Positions 35,263-46,888 are shown, numbered from the stretch's first letter. The stretch is 64,000 bases of DNA from an uncultured bacterium (GCA_905214105.1 CAJMKK010000002.1:248001-312000), one strand, 5' to 3'. Notes: a model not told the origin generated them from the sequence alone. Numbers and translations: made by a program.

Positions 35263-36201
35263 ATGGCATCTCAAGTTGAGCTCACCCCATGCGGGGCCAT
35301 GTTTGACATCTTTAAGCGCGCAGCGCATCTGAGCCATATCGAGCTGTGCGGCTTGGTGCTTTCGTCCCGTCCGCTCGCCGACGGCCGCAGCCCGCAGAGC
35401 CGAGCCGCCGATCGCTCTTGGGTTTCCCGCTTTATCGTTCGCGCGCCGGTCGGCACGCTTCAGCAGCGCTACTTTGCCGAATACGGTACCTCGGCTGCGC
35501 GTATTATGTCGCAACTGGCCCTGCGCCAGCGCAATCCCATGGACTCCACGGCTGTAATCAATATGGTGTGCGGTCCTGCAGGTGAACCGATGGTACGCGC
35601 GCTCGAAGAGTGCCACCAGGACACGAATCTCTATCGCAACGCGCTCGATCGCCTGTCCCAGGCGGCGGAACTCATGCCCGCCGAGCGCGCCGAGGTCGTG
35701 CTGGTGCTGTTTGTCGCCGTCGGTTGTTCGGCGGATGTGCGGTCCTCGGTGAACTATGCCATCGACTACGCGAACGCGACCTGCGGCGGAGGCACATCCA
35801 CGCCGCGTTCGCTTGGCATGTCGCTGACTGCGGGCGAACGCGAACCCGCCCCGGCGCACCCTTTGGGCTTGCTGCGCGTGCAAAACAGTTTTGTCGTGAG
35901 CGCCCCGCGCTGGATTCAGCCGAGTGAGCAGGGTGTTGAGATTGGCGCGCTGGCCACTGGTGAGGGCGATATTACCGACGTCGGCGACGATGTCTCGGCC
36001 CGCCATGCCCATATCTGGTGCGATGCTCAAAATATCTGGCACGTCGAGGACTTGTCGTCCACCAACGGAACCGTGGTGGTAAACGGGGCCACGCGCGTTT
36101 GCATTCAGGTCGAGCCCGGCCGTTCCGCCCAGCTCAATCCCGGCGACGAGCTCAAGCTCGGCGAATCCACTACCTATGCCATCCTCTTCGGTGCCCTCTA
36201 G
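35263..36201 (+). CDS. FHA-domain protein, intact copy
   Basis: The 312-aa protein has an unrecognised N-terminal region (about 1-185, helical, with scattered cysteines) and a C-terminal FHA domain (about 215-305). The phosphothreonine-binding core is seen as GALATGEGDITDVGDDVSAR, then HAHIW and LSSTNGTVVVNG. As the last gene of the 32513-36201 operon it probably reads phosphorylation by the kinase encoded 3 bases upstream. Its last 120 or so residues recur, diverged, at 42500-42871, at the other side of an inserted island. Confidence 0.88.
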   Translation: MASQVELTPCGAMFDIFKRAAHLSHIELCGLVLSSRPLADGRSPQSRAADRSWVSRFIVRAPVGTLQQRYFAEYGTSAARIMSQLALRQRNPMDSTAVINMVCGPAGEPMVRALEECHQDTNLYRNALDRLSQAAELMPAERAEVVLVLFVAVGCSADVRSSVNYAIDYANATCGGGTSTPRSLGMSLTAGEREPAPAHPLGLLRVQNSFVVSAPRWIQPSEQGVEIGALATGEGDITDVGDDVSARHAHIWCDAQNIWHVEDLSSTNGTVVVNGATRVCIQVEPGRSAQLNPGDELKLGESTTYAILFGAL

Positions 36202-36233
36202 CCGGCAGTTAAGGACGTTCCTTTTCTGCCGGC
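36201..36233 (+). terminator. Hairpin at the end of the kinase/FHA operon
   Basis: GCCGGCAG (36201-36208) pairs with CTGCCGGC (36226-36233) directly at the stop codon. The loop includes the GGACGTTC core of the dispersed palindromic repeat. T-tract absent. Confidence 0.5.
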
Positions 36234-36501
36234 ACTTGGGGACACTCCTCGGCGCGCCAGAGCCGGTCGCCTGGGGATGGAGAGGCCATTTTGGCCCTTG
36301 GCGGTCAGTCGGGGCGAAACTAGAAGATCTTTCCGATTCGCGGCTGTTCATGCTTGTAGAGCATCTAAAACAATAGGATGTTATTCTGGAATATGCCGGG
36401 TGCGTGAACTTGCCTGTCTTAGCCTTAATAAGGTATAGGGGAGTTTGGCTCAGGGGTTCCGTGTTGTTCTTCAGCGCAGTATTGTGGGACAGATTTGCTG
36501 A

Positions 36502-37151
36502 GATTGGCGCCTTACACCGCAGAGCGCACGGAAGGCTCTCGATTTGTGTTCTGGCCCCAGAATACAGGGCCTGATACTTACCAACTGTGGCATGGATGTA
36601 ACATCTGTAGAAATCAACCCTTTTGTTGTCGACCTTTGTAAGAAAAACACTGCCATCAACTCTTTGGATGACGAAACTAGGGTGCTTGAGGGGAGCCTTT
36701 ACTCCCCTCTGAGAGATGACTCATGTTTTTCGCTTGTCGTTGTGAATCCTCCGTTACTGCCGATTCCGGATGAGATTCCTTATCCCTTCGTTTGAGATGG
36801 AGGACAATCGGGTCTGGATAAAACACTTCGTATTCTTAAGGGTGGCGATACGCATTTAGAGAAAAACGGTAAATACTGCTAATAGGGGTGACGACGATGG
36901 TGCGGGGGCGACCCGCGATGCTCTCATCAATACGTCGGATACTTGGGAAATCAGGTCTAGATGCATGTATGATGATGCTGTGTGGCTATTCAATTAATCC
37001 GCGTTCCGAATGGGTGCAGGGTATAGCTGCGACATCGTATGCTTTTGACCCGGCGCGATACTCAGATATTTCTGAGGCGGTTGACGAAGTTTATACGCAC
37101 TATGCCGCGCAAGGCGTTTCGGAAGTTTGCACATCTACGTTACGGGCTTAG
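36502..37151 (+). pseudogene. Decayed class I SAM-dependent methyltransferase
   Basis: From 36502 the frame reads a methyltransferase core: LTPQSARKALDLCSGPRIQG (motif I region), VTSVEINPFVVDLCKKN (motif II) and VVVNPPLLPIP, the NPPxxP motif of amine or N5-glutamine methyltransferases. It is broken by TGA at 36793 in PYPFV-stop-DGGQSGLDKTLRIL, where family members carry a glycine, then by TAA at 36880; the C-terminal part continues in another frame from 36888 to 37151. Motif I has also lost its usual glycines. The start is missing. It is the first remnant inside the A+T-richer island. Confidence 0.75.
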
Positions 37152-37275
37152 GTTTCTTCAAGCGAGCAGGCCGGTTGCGTTATTTCGAGCGATTTTTCTA
37201 GTCTAGACGACAAAAGGCAAAGGATTTGATGGGTATAAAACGCGGACGTTTGTGGGCGGATGCTCAAATCTATTG

Positions 37276-37321
37276 TGGCAATCGGGCGGTTGAAAAAGAT
37301 ATTTCAACCGCCCGATTGCCA
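37276..37321. terminator. Perfect 20-bp hairpin
   Basis: Bases 37276-37295 are fully complementary to 37302-37321 around a 6-nt loop. No T-tract follows on the plus strand. It lies between the methyltransferase remnant and the ABC transporter; the rest of 37152-37466 shows no gene. Confidence 0.6.
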
Positions 37322-37466
37322 GGTTCGTCGGAGGAGATGTCCGATTCCGACTCTCTTGTAGGAAGAGCTTGAGATCGTATTGGCCCAAGGCAATCTTAAA
37401 GCAGTCTCATTGGCAAATCTTCGCTCCTGTTGTGTTGAGGTGTAAGGTATCAGTGATTGATGTTTT

Positions 37467-39122
37467 GTGGCGGGTAGATTGGGGCCTTCCTTGATTCGAT
37501 GCGTTCTCTCGAGGTTCATCAGAGCAAAAGGGGCTTTCGTCTTCATTGCTATCACGGTGATTGGAACCGCTCTCTCCTATGCCATGCCATACGTGAACGG
37601 GAAATTCTTAGATTTTCTTCTCGGTAACCGCAGCGAAAGAGACGCCGTACTCTTCGCGCTCCTGGTTGCGTCAATAGGAGTTTTCTCCACCCTCTTTACT
37701 TATTTTGCAGGAACACTTTCCATTCGCATAACCACGAGACTTTCCTTTGATCTTCTCAGGGAGGCCGTCTTGCGTTTTGAAAGAGACGATTACTTGGTGA
37801 GTCGGACCATCGATCCAGCCTATACAACGCAACGGATTATTTCCGACTCTAGCGTGGTCTCATCCTTCGTTTTGGCGAATTTTATCAGTGCGCCGCTGTC
37901 CATTGTAGCCATTCCCATCGTATTGCTTATCATATGGTCAATTGATTCAACTCTCGCGGTGTTTTCCATCATTCTCCTCATCGTGTATTTCTGTGTAATT
38001 ACTGGGTTGAGGAAACTTTTGTATAGGGTCACGTATGAGAAGAAAGAGGCGGACAGCGCCTTTTACGCCGCAATTGCATCGCAGCTTAATCAGATTCTCA
38101 ACATTCAACTGACATCTTCGTACGGCAAGAGCGAACAAGCGCTCGACGCTGGGTTTAAGAGCTATTTTCCCAAAGTTTTGCGCTCCGGAAAGCTATCATA
38201 TTCTCTGACATCGCTCGATGGTCTTTTCGCAGCGTTGTTTCAAGCGGTGATACTTGTTGTTTCCGGAGTACGAATCATTAACGGAACTATGTCAATAGGC
38301 GAGTACACTATCATCGGTACATACTTCGCGGTTCTCTTTAAGACTTTGAAAAGTATGATGTCATTGTTCAAATCCTATCAAGATGCCAAAGCATCATGGG
38401 ATAGGACGGCTATCGCGACGAGAGAAAAGGAGAGATCGGGGTGGAATCGGACCGATTTAGCTAAACTCGATGAAATAAATGACATTTCGGTATCTGATTT
38501 GGAATTCTCGGTTGCCCTTCCAGACGGATCTGTCCGAGAGGTCCTCGGCGGGTTTTCTTTCAAGTTTTCCGGTCCTGGTACATATTGCATAGTTGGGGAA
38601 AACGGAAGAGGCAAGACGTCACTTCTTTACTTGATGCTCGGGCTATACTCATCGAAAGGCAAAGTAAAATACAACGGCGTGCCAATCGAAGAATGCGACT
38701 TGGATTACATACGTGCGAGAGAGATATCGTGCTGCCCACAGTCGTGCTTCGCGCCGGACGAAACGGTGAAAGAGCTGTTAGAGTATTTCGACACGCCCTT
38801 TTCTTCCTATCACCGGGGTGTAGATGGCCTACTTTCGCTGGAAAACAGCGTGAAGGAGTTGCTCGGGAAACGTTGCTCCGCGCTTTCGGGCGGTGAGCTG
38901 CGCCGAGTGTACTTATGGTCGGCGATTTCACGCAAGTCGTCAGTTTTGGTACTCGACGAGCCCACGACTGGGTTAGACGCTGTAAGCCGCGCCGAGCTTG
39001 CGGCCTATGTTAAGCGCAACAAGCAAAGCCAGCTGATCATCATTGTCTCTCACGATGACGAGATGGTCGGCGCGGTAGAAGGGGTAGTGGATTTAGGCAG
39101 CATGTACCGGGGTAAATGCTGA
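37467..39122 (+). CDS. ABC exporter with fused permease and ATPase
   Basis: The 551-aa half-transporter has an N-terminal six-helix domain (about 15-310) and a C-terminal ATPase (about 340-545) with Walker A GENGRGKT, signature LSGGELRR, Walker B VLVLDEP and H-loop SHDD. Such half-transporters act as dimers and export peptides or lipids. It lacks the N-terminal C39 peptidase domain that cuts leaders in many bacteriocin exporters. The GTG at 37467 is chosen because a stop lies three codons upstream; in-frame TTG codons at 37479 and 37491 are alternatives and no strong ribosome site is seen. Codon use is less G+C-rich than the flanks. It faces the radical SAM peptide locus and is its likely exporter. 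Confidence 0.88.
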   Translation: MAGRLGPSLIRCVLSRFIRAKGAFVFIAITVIGTALSYAMPYVNGKFLDFLLGNRSERDAVLFALLVASIGVFSTLFTYFAGTLSIRITTRLSFDLLREAVLRFERDDYLVSRTIDPAYTTQRIISDSSVVSSFVLANFISAPLSIVAIPIVLLIIWSIDSTLAVFSIILLIVYFCVITGLRKLLYRVTYEKKEADSAFYAAIASQLNQILNIQLTSSYGKSEQALDAGFKSYFPKVLRSGKLSYSLTSLDGLFAALFQAVILVVSGVRIINGTMSIGEYTIIGTYFAVLFKTLKSMMSLFKSYQDAKASWDRTAIATREKERSGWNRTDLAKLDEINDISVSDLEFSVALPDGSVREVLGGFSFKFSGPGTYCIVGENGRGKTSLLYLMLGLYSSKGKVKYNGVPIEECDLDYIRAREISCCPQSCFAPDETVKELLEYFDTPFSSYHRGVDGLLSLENSVKELLGKRCSALSGGELRRVYLWSAISRKSSVLVLDEPTTGLDAVSRAELAAYVKRNKQSQLIIIVSHDDEMVGAVEGVVDLGSMYRGKC

Positions 39123-39490
39123 CAAGTGTAGTGCTACCCAACTGACAGAGATAACAAAAAAGCGATGCAGATGCACGTAGCATTCAGTCGGTTCGGACTC
39201 GGTGCCTTCACGCCATCGCAACGCTTTCAGATATAGTTCTCATTCTCTTACTAAAGGAAACTTTAGTCTACGTTGTCTTGTCGAGACAGAGGTGAAGCGA
39301 AGTGTTGTCGCGACGTATCTTATTCCAGGTGGCTCAGTATCATCGTGAGAATCACACCAAAGTGTACTTACAATTCTCGTGTCCCACGGACAACATGAGC
39401 TGAGCATTGAGGTTCCACCCTTTGCTGCAACTACACGGGGTTGGACGGCAATGAATATGCCGGGCCGCATGCCACGCGCAGCGGGGGTCC
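39123..39490. other. Gene-free stretch in the island
   Basis: No supported ORF. An interrupted inverted repeat (GCGATG near 39162 and CATCGC near 39215) may form a loose terminator for the ABC gene. The sequence looks like decayed DNA leading into a transposase remnant. Confidence 0.4.
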
Positions 39491-39616
39491 ATGCCCCAGT
39501 ATGTTGCCTACAGCAGCCTCGATGTCCACGCACACATCATCTCTGCCTTCGTGTTCAATCCGTTTGCCGGAGAGTGCGAGGGTTACAAGGCCGTAGAATA
39601 CGAGCCGAACAAATGA
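39491..39616 (+). pseudogene. IS110-family transposase N-terminal remnant
   Basis: The 41 codons read MPQYVAYSSLDVHAHIISAF followed by VFNPFAGECEG. This matches the start of IS110-type DEDD transposases, where a conserved LDVHxxxI stretch is followed by a short beta-hairpin. The frame ends at 39616 and no catalytic domain follows. It marks past insertion-sequence activity in the island. Confidence 0.6.
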
Positions 39617-39714
39617 AATGCGGTATCGACGCATAGGATTAAACTGACGATTGCTTTGCACCGAAAATACGCCCGGAAAGCCGCTATGGGTGGCGGCCCG
39701 GGTTAAATTGAGAG

Positions 39715-39755
39715 GCCCGTCCGATCACTTTCATGTGACGAACGGTCGGGCTTCT
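39715..39755. terminator. Terminator hairpin of the peptide locus
   Basis: An interrupted stem (39715-39728 with 39735-39751, outer pair GCCCG/CGGGC) is flanked by TTCTT on the plus side and CTCTCAATTT on the minus side. It lies about 70 bases beyond the last minus-strand gene of the radical SAM locus. Confidence 0.6.
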
Positions 39756-39819
39756 TATTCCACTTGCCAATGCTCGGCTCATATTGGAAGAAAGCTACGC
39801 TAATGTTTGCGTGATACTC

Positions 39820-39927
39820 CTATTTTTTCCGAAGAAAGAATCGGATAATGAAGAATAACAATAAAAAAGGTGCCAGATATAAAGCAAGTACAAAGGTTAA
39901 TCCAACGAGACCTTGCAATAATGGCAT
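39820..39927 (-). CDS. 35-aa single-helix membrane peptide
   Basis: This short ORF has a GGAGAAG site 6 bases before its ATG at 39927. The product begins MPLLQGLVGL, is hydrophobic throughout and ends in a basic FFLRKK cap, so it is predicted to span the membrane once. It lies 79 bases downstream of the 59-aa peptide gene on the same strand and before a terminator. Small membrane proteins in peptide gene clusters often give self-immunity or assist export, but neither role can be shown here. Confidence 0.6.
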   Translation of the reverse strand: MPLLQGLVGLTFVLALYLAPFLLLFFIIRFFLRKK

Positions 39928-40006
39928 AACTTCTCCCAGACACGAGATTTTGGTATTTGTCCCCATCTTATTTTGAATTGGACCAAATAGTTCCTAGACA
40001 CAAAAA

Positions 40007-40186
40007 CTACTCGTCAACTGGATCGCACCAATCTGCTGGCAAAACACAGCTTGATTCTTTATCGACATAGCACCAATCCGCAACAGGGCACTCGGCGATG
40101 TCGTAAAAATTGCATATATCAACTCCAAGACAACAAGGCTCAACGGGAGTATGTTCATTTGAACCAACAGGATGGATATGCTTCAT
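40007..40186 (-). CDS. Cys/Asp-rich precursor peptide B (59 aa)
   Basis: The 59-aa peptide starts MKHIHPVGSNEHTPVEP, then has a core with seven cysteines (18, 19, 25, 33, 39, 47, 54). Six of them are followed by aspartate at 2-4 residues: C19-D23, C25-D29, C33-D37, C39-D42, C47-D52 and C54-D58, four of these spaced as CX3D. GGTGAGGAG lies just before the ATG at 40186. It shares the MKHIHP leader start and the core pattern with peptide A, 30 bases upstream, and both follow the radical SAM/SPASM gene. It is probably a RiPP precursor modified by that enzyme. No signal peptide is seen. Confidence 0.85.
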   Translation of the reverse strand: MKHIHPVGSNEHTPVEPCCLGVDICNFYDIAECPVADWCYVDKESSCVLPADWCDPVDE

Positions 40187-40216
40187 AACAGCTCCTCACC
40201 TTAATCCAATTAGAGA

Positions 40217-40420
40217 CTACGTTTGATCAATGCCACAGTGATCTACAACGCAGATGCTGCCGCCATCCATGTCATAGTCGCAGTAATCGTATGCACCACA
40301 GCCATCTGCTTTATCATAAACAGTACAGATGTCAGTAATGCCCAAGAGGCAGTCAAAAGACATCGGCTTCACGCCTGCCTCGTCGCCACTTCCTGGATTA
40401 ATCGGATGAATATGCTTCAC
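40217..40420 (-). CDS. Cys/Asp-rich precursor peptide A (67 aa)
   Basis: The 67-aa peptide starts with a GTG at 40420, preceded by GGGAGG at 5 bases, and begins MKHIHPINPGSGDEAGVKPM. Its core has six cysteines (24, 32, 41, 47, 57, 62), each followed by aspartate: C24-D30, C32-D36, C41-D45, C47-D50, C57-D60 and C62-D65. The six positions align with those of peptide B, so the two are paralogues with a conserved leader start and a diverged core. A longer in-frame extension upstream lacks a ribosome site. The 169 bases between it and the maturase hold no convincing gene; a 27-codon hydrophobic frame starting with GTG there has no ribosome site. Confidence 0.85.
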   Translation of the reverse strand: MKHIHPINPGSGDEAGVKPMSFDCLLGITDICTVYDKADGCGAYDYCDYDMDGGSICVVDHCGIDQT

Positions 40421-40589
40421 GACTACCTCCCTTTGAGTGCAGAAAAACCTCAATATTGTGTATAACAAACCAAGATGTCTAGTTCACCATATTTCTAGAA
40501 TGGTTTCGGCGAACGTAGCAATAAGCTTCGCAGACGGTAATCAGAAGAACGAACACCTCCACAATGGTGACAGCAATGCGCTGAACCGC

Positions 40590-41948
40590 TTATTCCGATA
40601 CAGTAGCTTCTCGTTGATTTTTCTCCTGCGAAGATGAGTGGCGGGAAATAAGGTCAAAAGCCATCTCGTAGCACATTTTTCTATATTCACATGATGCAGG
40701 GTGTAGACTCTTGGGCAAGTAGCCGTGCTCGTCTGCAGCCTCCCAGCTACAGCCCCCACCACAGAAAGACCGAGCCCAACAGTCCGTACAGTCAATTCTT
40801 TTTTCGACACCCTGACTCCAGTTTTCAATATACCTAGTTTCGTCAATTCCGGTGACGATGTTGCCCATTTTGAATCGCATCATCCCGACAAACCTGTGAC
40901 AGGGGTATACGTCCCCTTCGGGAGTCACGGAAATAAAACGCCTGCCAGCCCCGCATCCGACAAAGGCGATCCTGTTGCTCATAATCAAATCAACTGCAGT
41001 TTTCAATGTTCTAAACAAGGGCTTTTCCCCTTGATCAATCTGTTTGAGATATTGATCCGCCAAATCTATTAGGCCCGCCCTGATTTTGTTTAATGAGTGT
41101 TCGTCGAGTTTGATATTCTCATCGAATGAGCTCACGGGCGAGAAGTAAATCCTTCTGAAGCCCATCTCTTTAAACTGAAGATAGTCTTCAACAAGGTTAC
41201 AGTTATTATTTGTTAAGGTCGCTCTTGCGCCGAAGGGGAACGACTCGGAAAAACGACGAACGTTTTTGTCGATATCGGAGAAAGAGCCGCCTCCCGTCTT
41301 GTACGGGCGCGATGCATCGTGCTTGCATCCTGTACCATCGAGACTAATCAGAACAGAAAACCCGTGCTCCTTGAAAGAATTCACAGCAGTGTCATTCAAA
41401 AGCGTTCCGTTGGTCGTAATAGAATAGGTAAAGTTTCTATTGGGGTATATTCTTTTTGAATAGTCGACCGTTTTCCATATCAGCGGCTCGTTAATCATGG
41501 GTTCCCCACCAAAAAAGACGATTGCAAGCGTTTCGTTTTCCGATGAACTTGCGACGAGGTAGTCGACCGCCTTGAAGGCTATCTCGTCTGTCATCAGCAG
41601 AGGAGACGTTCCATAATCTCCTTTACCGGCAAAACAGTAACTACAACCAAGGTTGCATGCATGTGAAACGTGGAGTTCGATGGATCTAAGTTTTCGAGGC
41701 GTGTCTTTTGTTAAGAAAGTCCGCTCAGACAATCGTTGATACTCATCAATGTCGTCTTCAAGTTCTGCTATGGTCGTTTGGTCGTAGCCTTTCGCAGCAA
41801 GTGACTTTGTTAGCAACTTCGAGTTGACCGTTCTTCCCGATGCTTCAAATATGCGAAGCGCATCTTCTGATGCTTGGTCAACCTGAAAGCAATTGCGAGT
41901 GACCTCATCGAAGCAGTAACGACGATCACTTACTGAGAAAAAATGCAT
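40590..41948 (-). CDS. Radical SAM/SPASM peptide maturase (thioether-forming type)
   Basis: The 452-aa enzyme begins with a RiPP-recognition-like N-terminal region (about 1-90), followed by the radical SAM domain with CNLGCSYCFAGKG (CX3CX2C for the SAM cluster), FFGGEPM and TNGTLLND. The SPASM domain holds CGAGRRF, then VYPCHRFVG, CTDCWARSFCGGGC and a final CEYRKMC, giving ligands for two auxiliary clusters. The pattern is closest to maturases of the SCIFF and QhpD kind, which join cysteine sulfur to a side-chain carbon. The ATG at 41948 follows TGAGGA; an upstream GTG or ATG lacks this. Two peptide genes lie downstream on the same strand. A Cys-Asp thioether activity is inferred from the peptide cores. 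Confidence 0.92.
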   Translation of the reverse strand: MHFFSVSDRRYCFDEVTRNCFQVDQASEDALRIFEASGRTVNSKLLTKSLAAKGYDQTTIAELEDDIDEYQRLSERTFLTKDTPRKLRSIELHVSHACNLGCSYCFAGKGDYGTSPLLMTDEIAFKAVDYLVASSSENETLAIVFFGGEPMINEPLIWKTVDYSKRIYPNRNFTYSITTNGTLLNDTAVNSFKEHGFSVLISLDGTGCKHDASRPYKTGGGSFSDIDKNVRRFSESFPFGARATLTNNNCNLVEDYLQFKEMGFRRIYFSPVSSFDENIKLDEHSLNKIRAGLIDLADQYLKQIDQGEKPLFRTLKTAVDLIMSNRIAFVGCGAGRRFISVTPEGDVYPCHRFVGMMRFKMGNIVTGIDETRYIENWSQGVEKRIDCTDCWARSFCGGGCSWEAADEHGYLPKSLHPASCEYRKMCYEMAFDLISRHSSSQEKNQREATVSE

Positions 41949-42499
41949 ACGTTCCTCAATTTCATGCTGGACTGGCACTAACCTTGTTTATTGTTACGCA
42001 GCTATAAAAAACCACCAGCGGGGATTCGGTGTGCGGCCCAATCGGACTCCCAAAAGGTTCTATTTGAGACTGGCAAGCTTTGTGTTGTTGGCACTTCGAC
42101 AGCGCTCTTTATTCCAACATGGAGCCTCGCAGTTTGAGTCGACTTGCCTCTGGAAGGTCCGATCTCAACTTGATTTAGGATGAAAACAGATTACAGGCGC
42201 GCTCCTCTAGAAAGAAAGGAAACCAATCGCCGCCTTTCACCAGGAAAGTTTTTATAGCCCACCTCGAGCAAAATGAAAGATGCGAGAGCGATTGGGGAAC
42301 AACGCGAATCTCCCCTTTTGGGTGGGAGCGAGCCTTCAGCCACCGGCGAACGACTCGCCCTGGTCAGAATCTGGAAGTGGTGCCGGGCCGCTTGGGCCTC
42401 CCCGGTGACTTCGTGGGGCTTACCTGCCTGACGTCGAGGAGTACATCCGCAAGATTCGTTCCCTATGCCGTTTGCTCTCACGCCCGCCTTGGTTCCAAG
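41949..42499. other. Promoter of the peptide locus and decayed junction DNA
   Basis: The first 60 or so bases hold the A+T-rich leader of the maturase gene. Bases 42240-42499 contain fragments of coding-like sequence, for example a short frame reading AYLPDVEEYIRKIRSLCRLL at 42419-42478, that end at stops and have no start. They look like remains of genes at the edge of the inserted segment. Confidence 0.45.
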
Positions 42500-42871
42500 T
42501 CGGGCGAGCACGAGGTCGCGCCGGCGCATCCGCTGGGACTGCTGCGCGTGCAAAACGGCTACGCGGTGAGCGTCCCGCGCTGGATTCAGCCGAGTGAGGA
42601 AGGCGTCGAGATCGGCGCGCTGGCAACGGGGGAGGGCGGCATCACCGATGTGGGCGATGACGTTTCGGCTCGCCATGCCCACGTGTGGTGCGATGACCAA
42701 AATGTCTGGTACGTTGAGGACCTGTCGTCCACCAACGGAACCGTGGTGGTAAACGACGCGACGAACGTCTGCACCCAGGTCGAGCCCGGCCGCTCCGCCC
42801 AGCTCAACCCCGGTGACGAGCTCAAGCTCGGAGAATCCACAACCTACGCCATCCTCCTCGGCGCCCTCTGA
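42500..42871 (+). pseudogene. Diverged 3' fragment of an FHA-domain gene
   Basis: This frame encodes the last 120 or so residues of a second FHA protein: APAHPLGLLRVQN, PRWIQPSEEGVEIGALATGE, DDVSARHAH, LSSTNGTVVVN and LKLGESTTYAILLGAL. It matches the end of the intact gene at 35263-36201 almost throughout, with many silent and some amino-acid differences, so it is a related but older or foreign copy. The N-terminal 190 residues are absent. It marks the right edge of the island that follows the intact copy. Confidence 0.85.
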
Positions 42872-42889
42872 CTCATCTCCTAAATAAGT

Positions 42890-42950
42890 TGCGGTGAAAT
42901 AGGGGCTGTTTAAGGCTACGGCCGGCAAAAACAGTTCCTATTTCACCGCA
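42890..42950. repeat. Inverted repeat after the FHA fragment
   Basis: TGCGGTGAAATAGGGGCTGTTT (shown here only as position 42890-42911) is complementary to 42929-42950 with two G-T mismatches and a 17-base loop. It lies 18 bases after the FHA fragment's stop and may be that gene's terminator. No T-tract follows. Confidence 0.6.
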
Positions 42951-43348
42951 GCTGCCATTTGGTCCCTCGGTGACGGAAGGATCAATTTTGCCCTTGATGG
43001 TCACCCAAGGTAAACCTTTACCGCCCGCCTATATTTGCCGAAATTACACTTGACGGCGGGGTACAATAAACCCGCATGCGGATTTCCGTTGCGGGCGCTT
43101 CCCATCGCCGGGGCGTGCCCGGGAGCATCCGGCATGCGGCCTTTGCGGCGCTCGGTCATGTGCAAGACGGGTAGCTGGGCTTGTGGAGCGCGTGCAGCCC
43201 TCCTCGCCTCGGCATGCCTTCTCTCCACGCCATGTACCTGCTGCTGAGCCTGCCTGCCAGATGATTGGAAGCAACAGCGAAAATCCCATCACGCCAACAT
43301 CCCGGCGATCGCCGGGGCCTGTATACCTATATGAGAGGAGAGGGGTAT
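42951..43348 (+). promoter_or_regulatory. Long leader region of nifJ
   Basis: About 400 bases without a supported gene. A TACAAT -10-like hexamer near 43062-43067, preceded by TTGACG and TTGCCG sequences at non-ideal spacing, would give a leader of some 270 bases. The leader has several GC-rich self-complementary stretches (for example around 43098-43140). No known RNA family was recognised. Confidence 0.4.

Positions 43349-46888
<3,540 letters not shown>

Noticed and set aside
40421..40589. A third small peptide gene between the maturase and peptide A
   Set aside because: A 27-codon hydrophobic frame exists, but it has no ribosome site and does not share the MKHIHP start or cysteine pattern.
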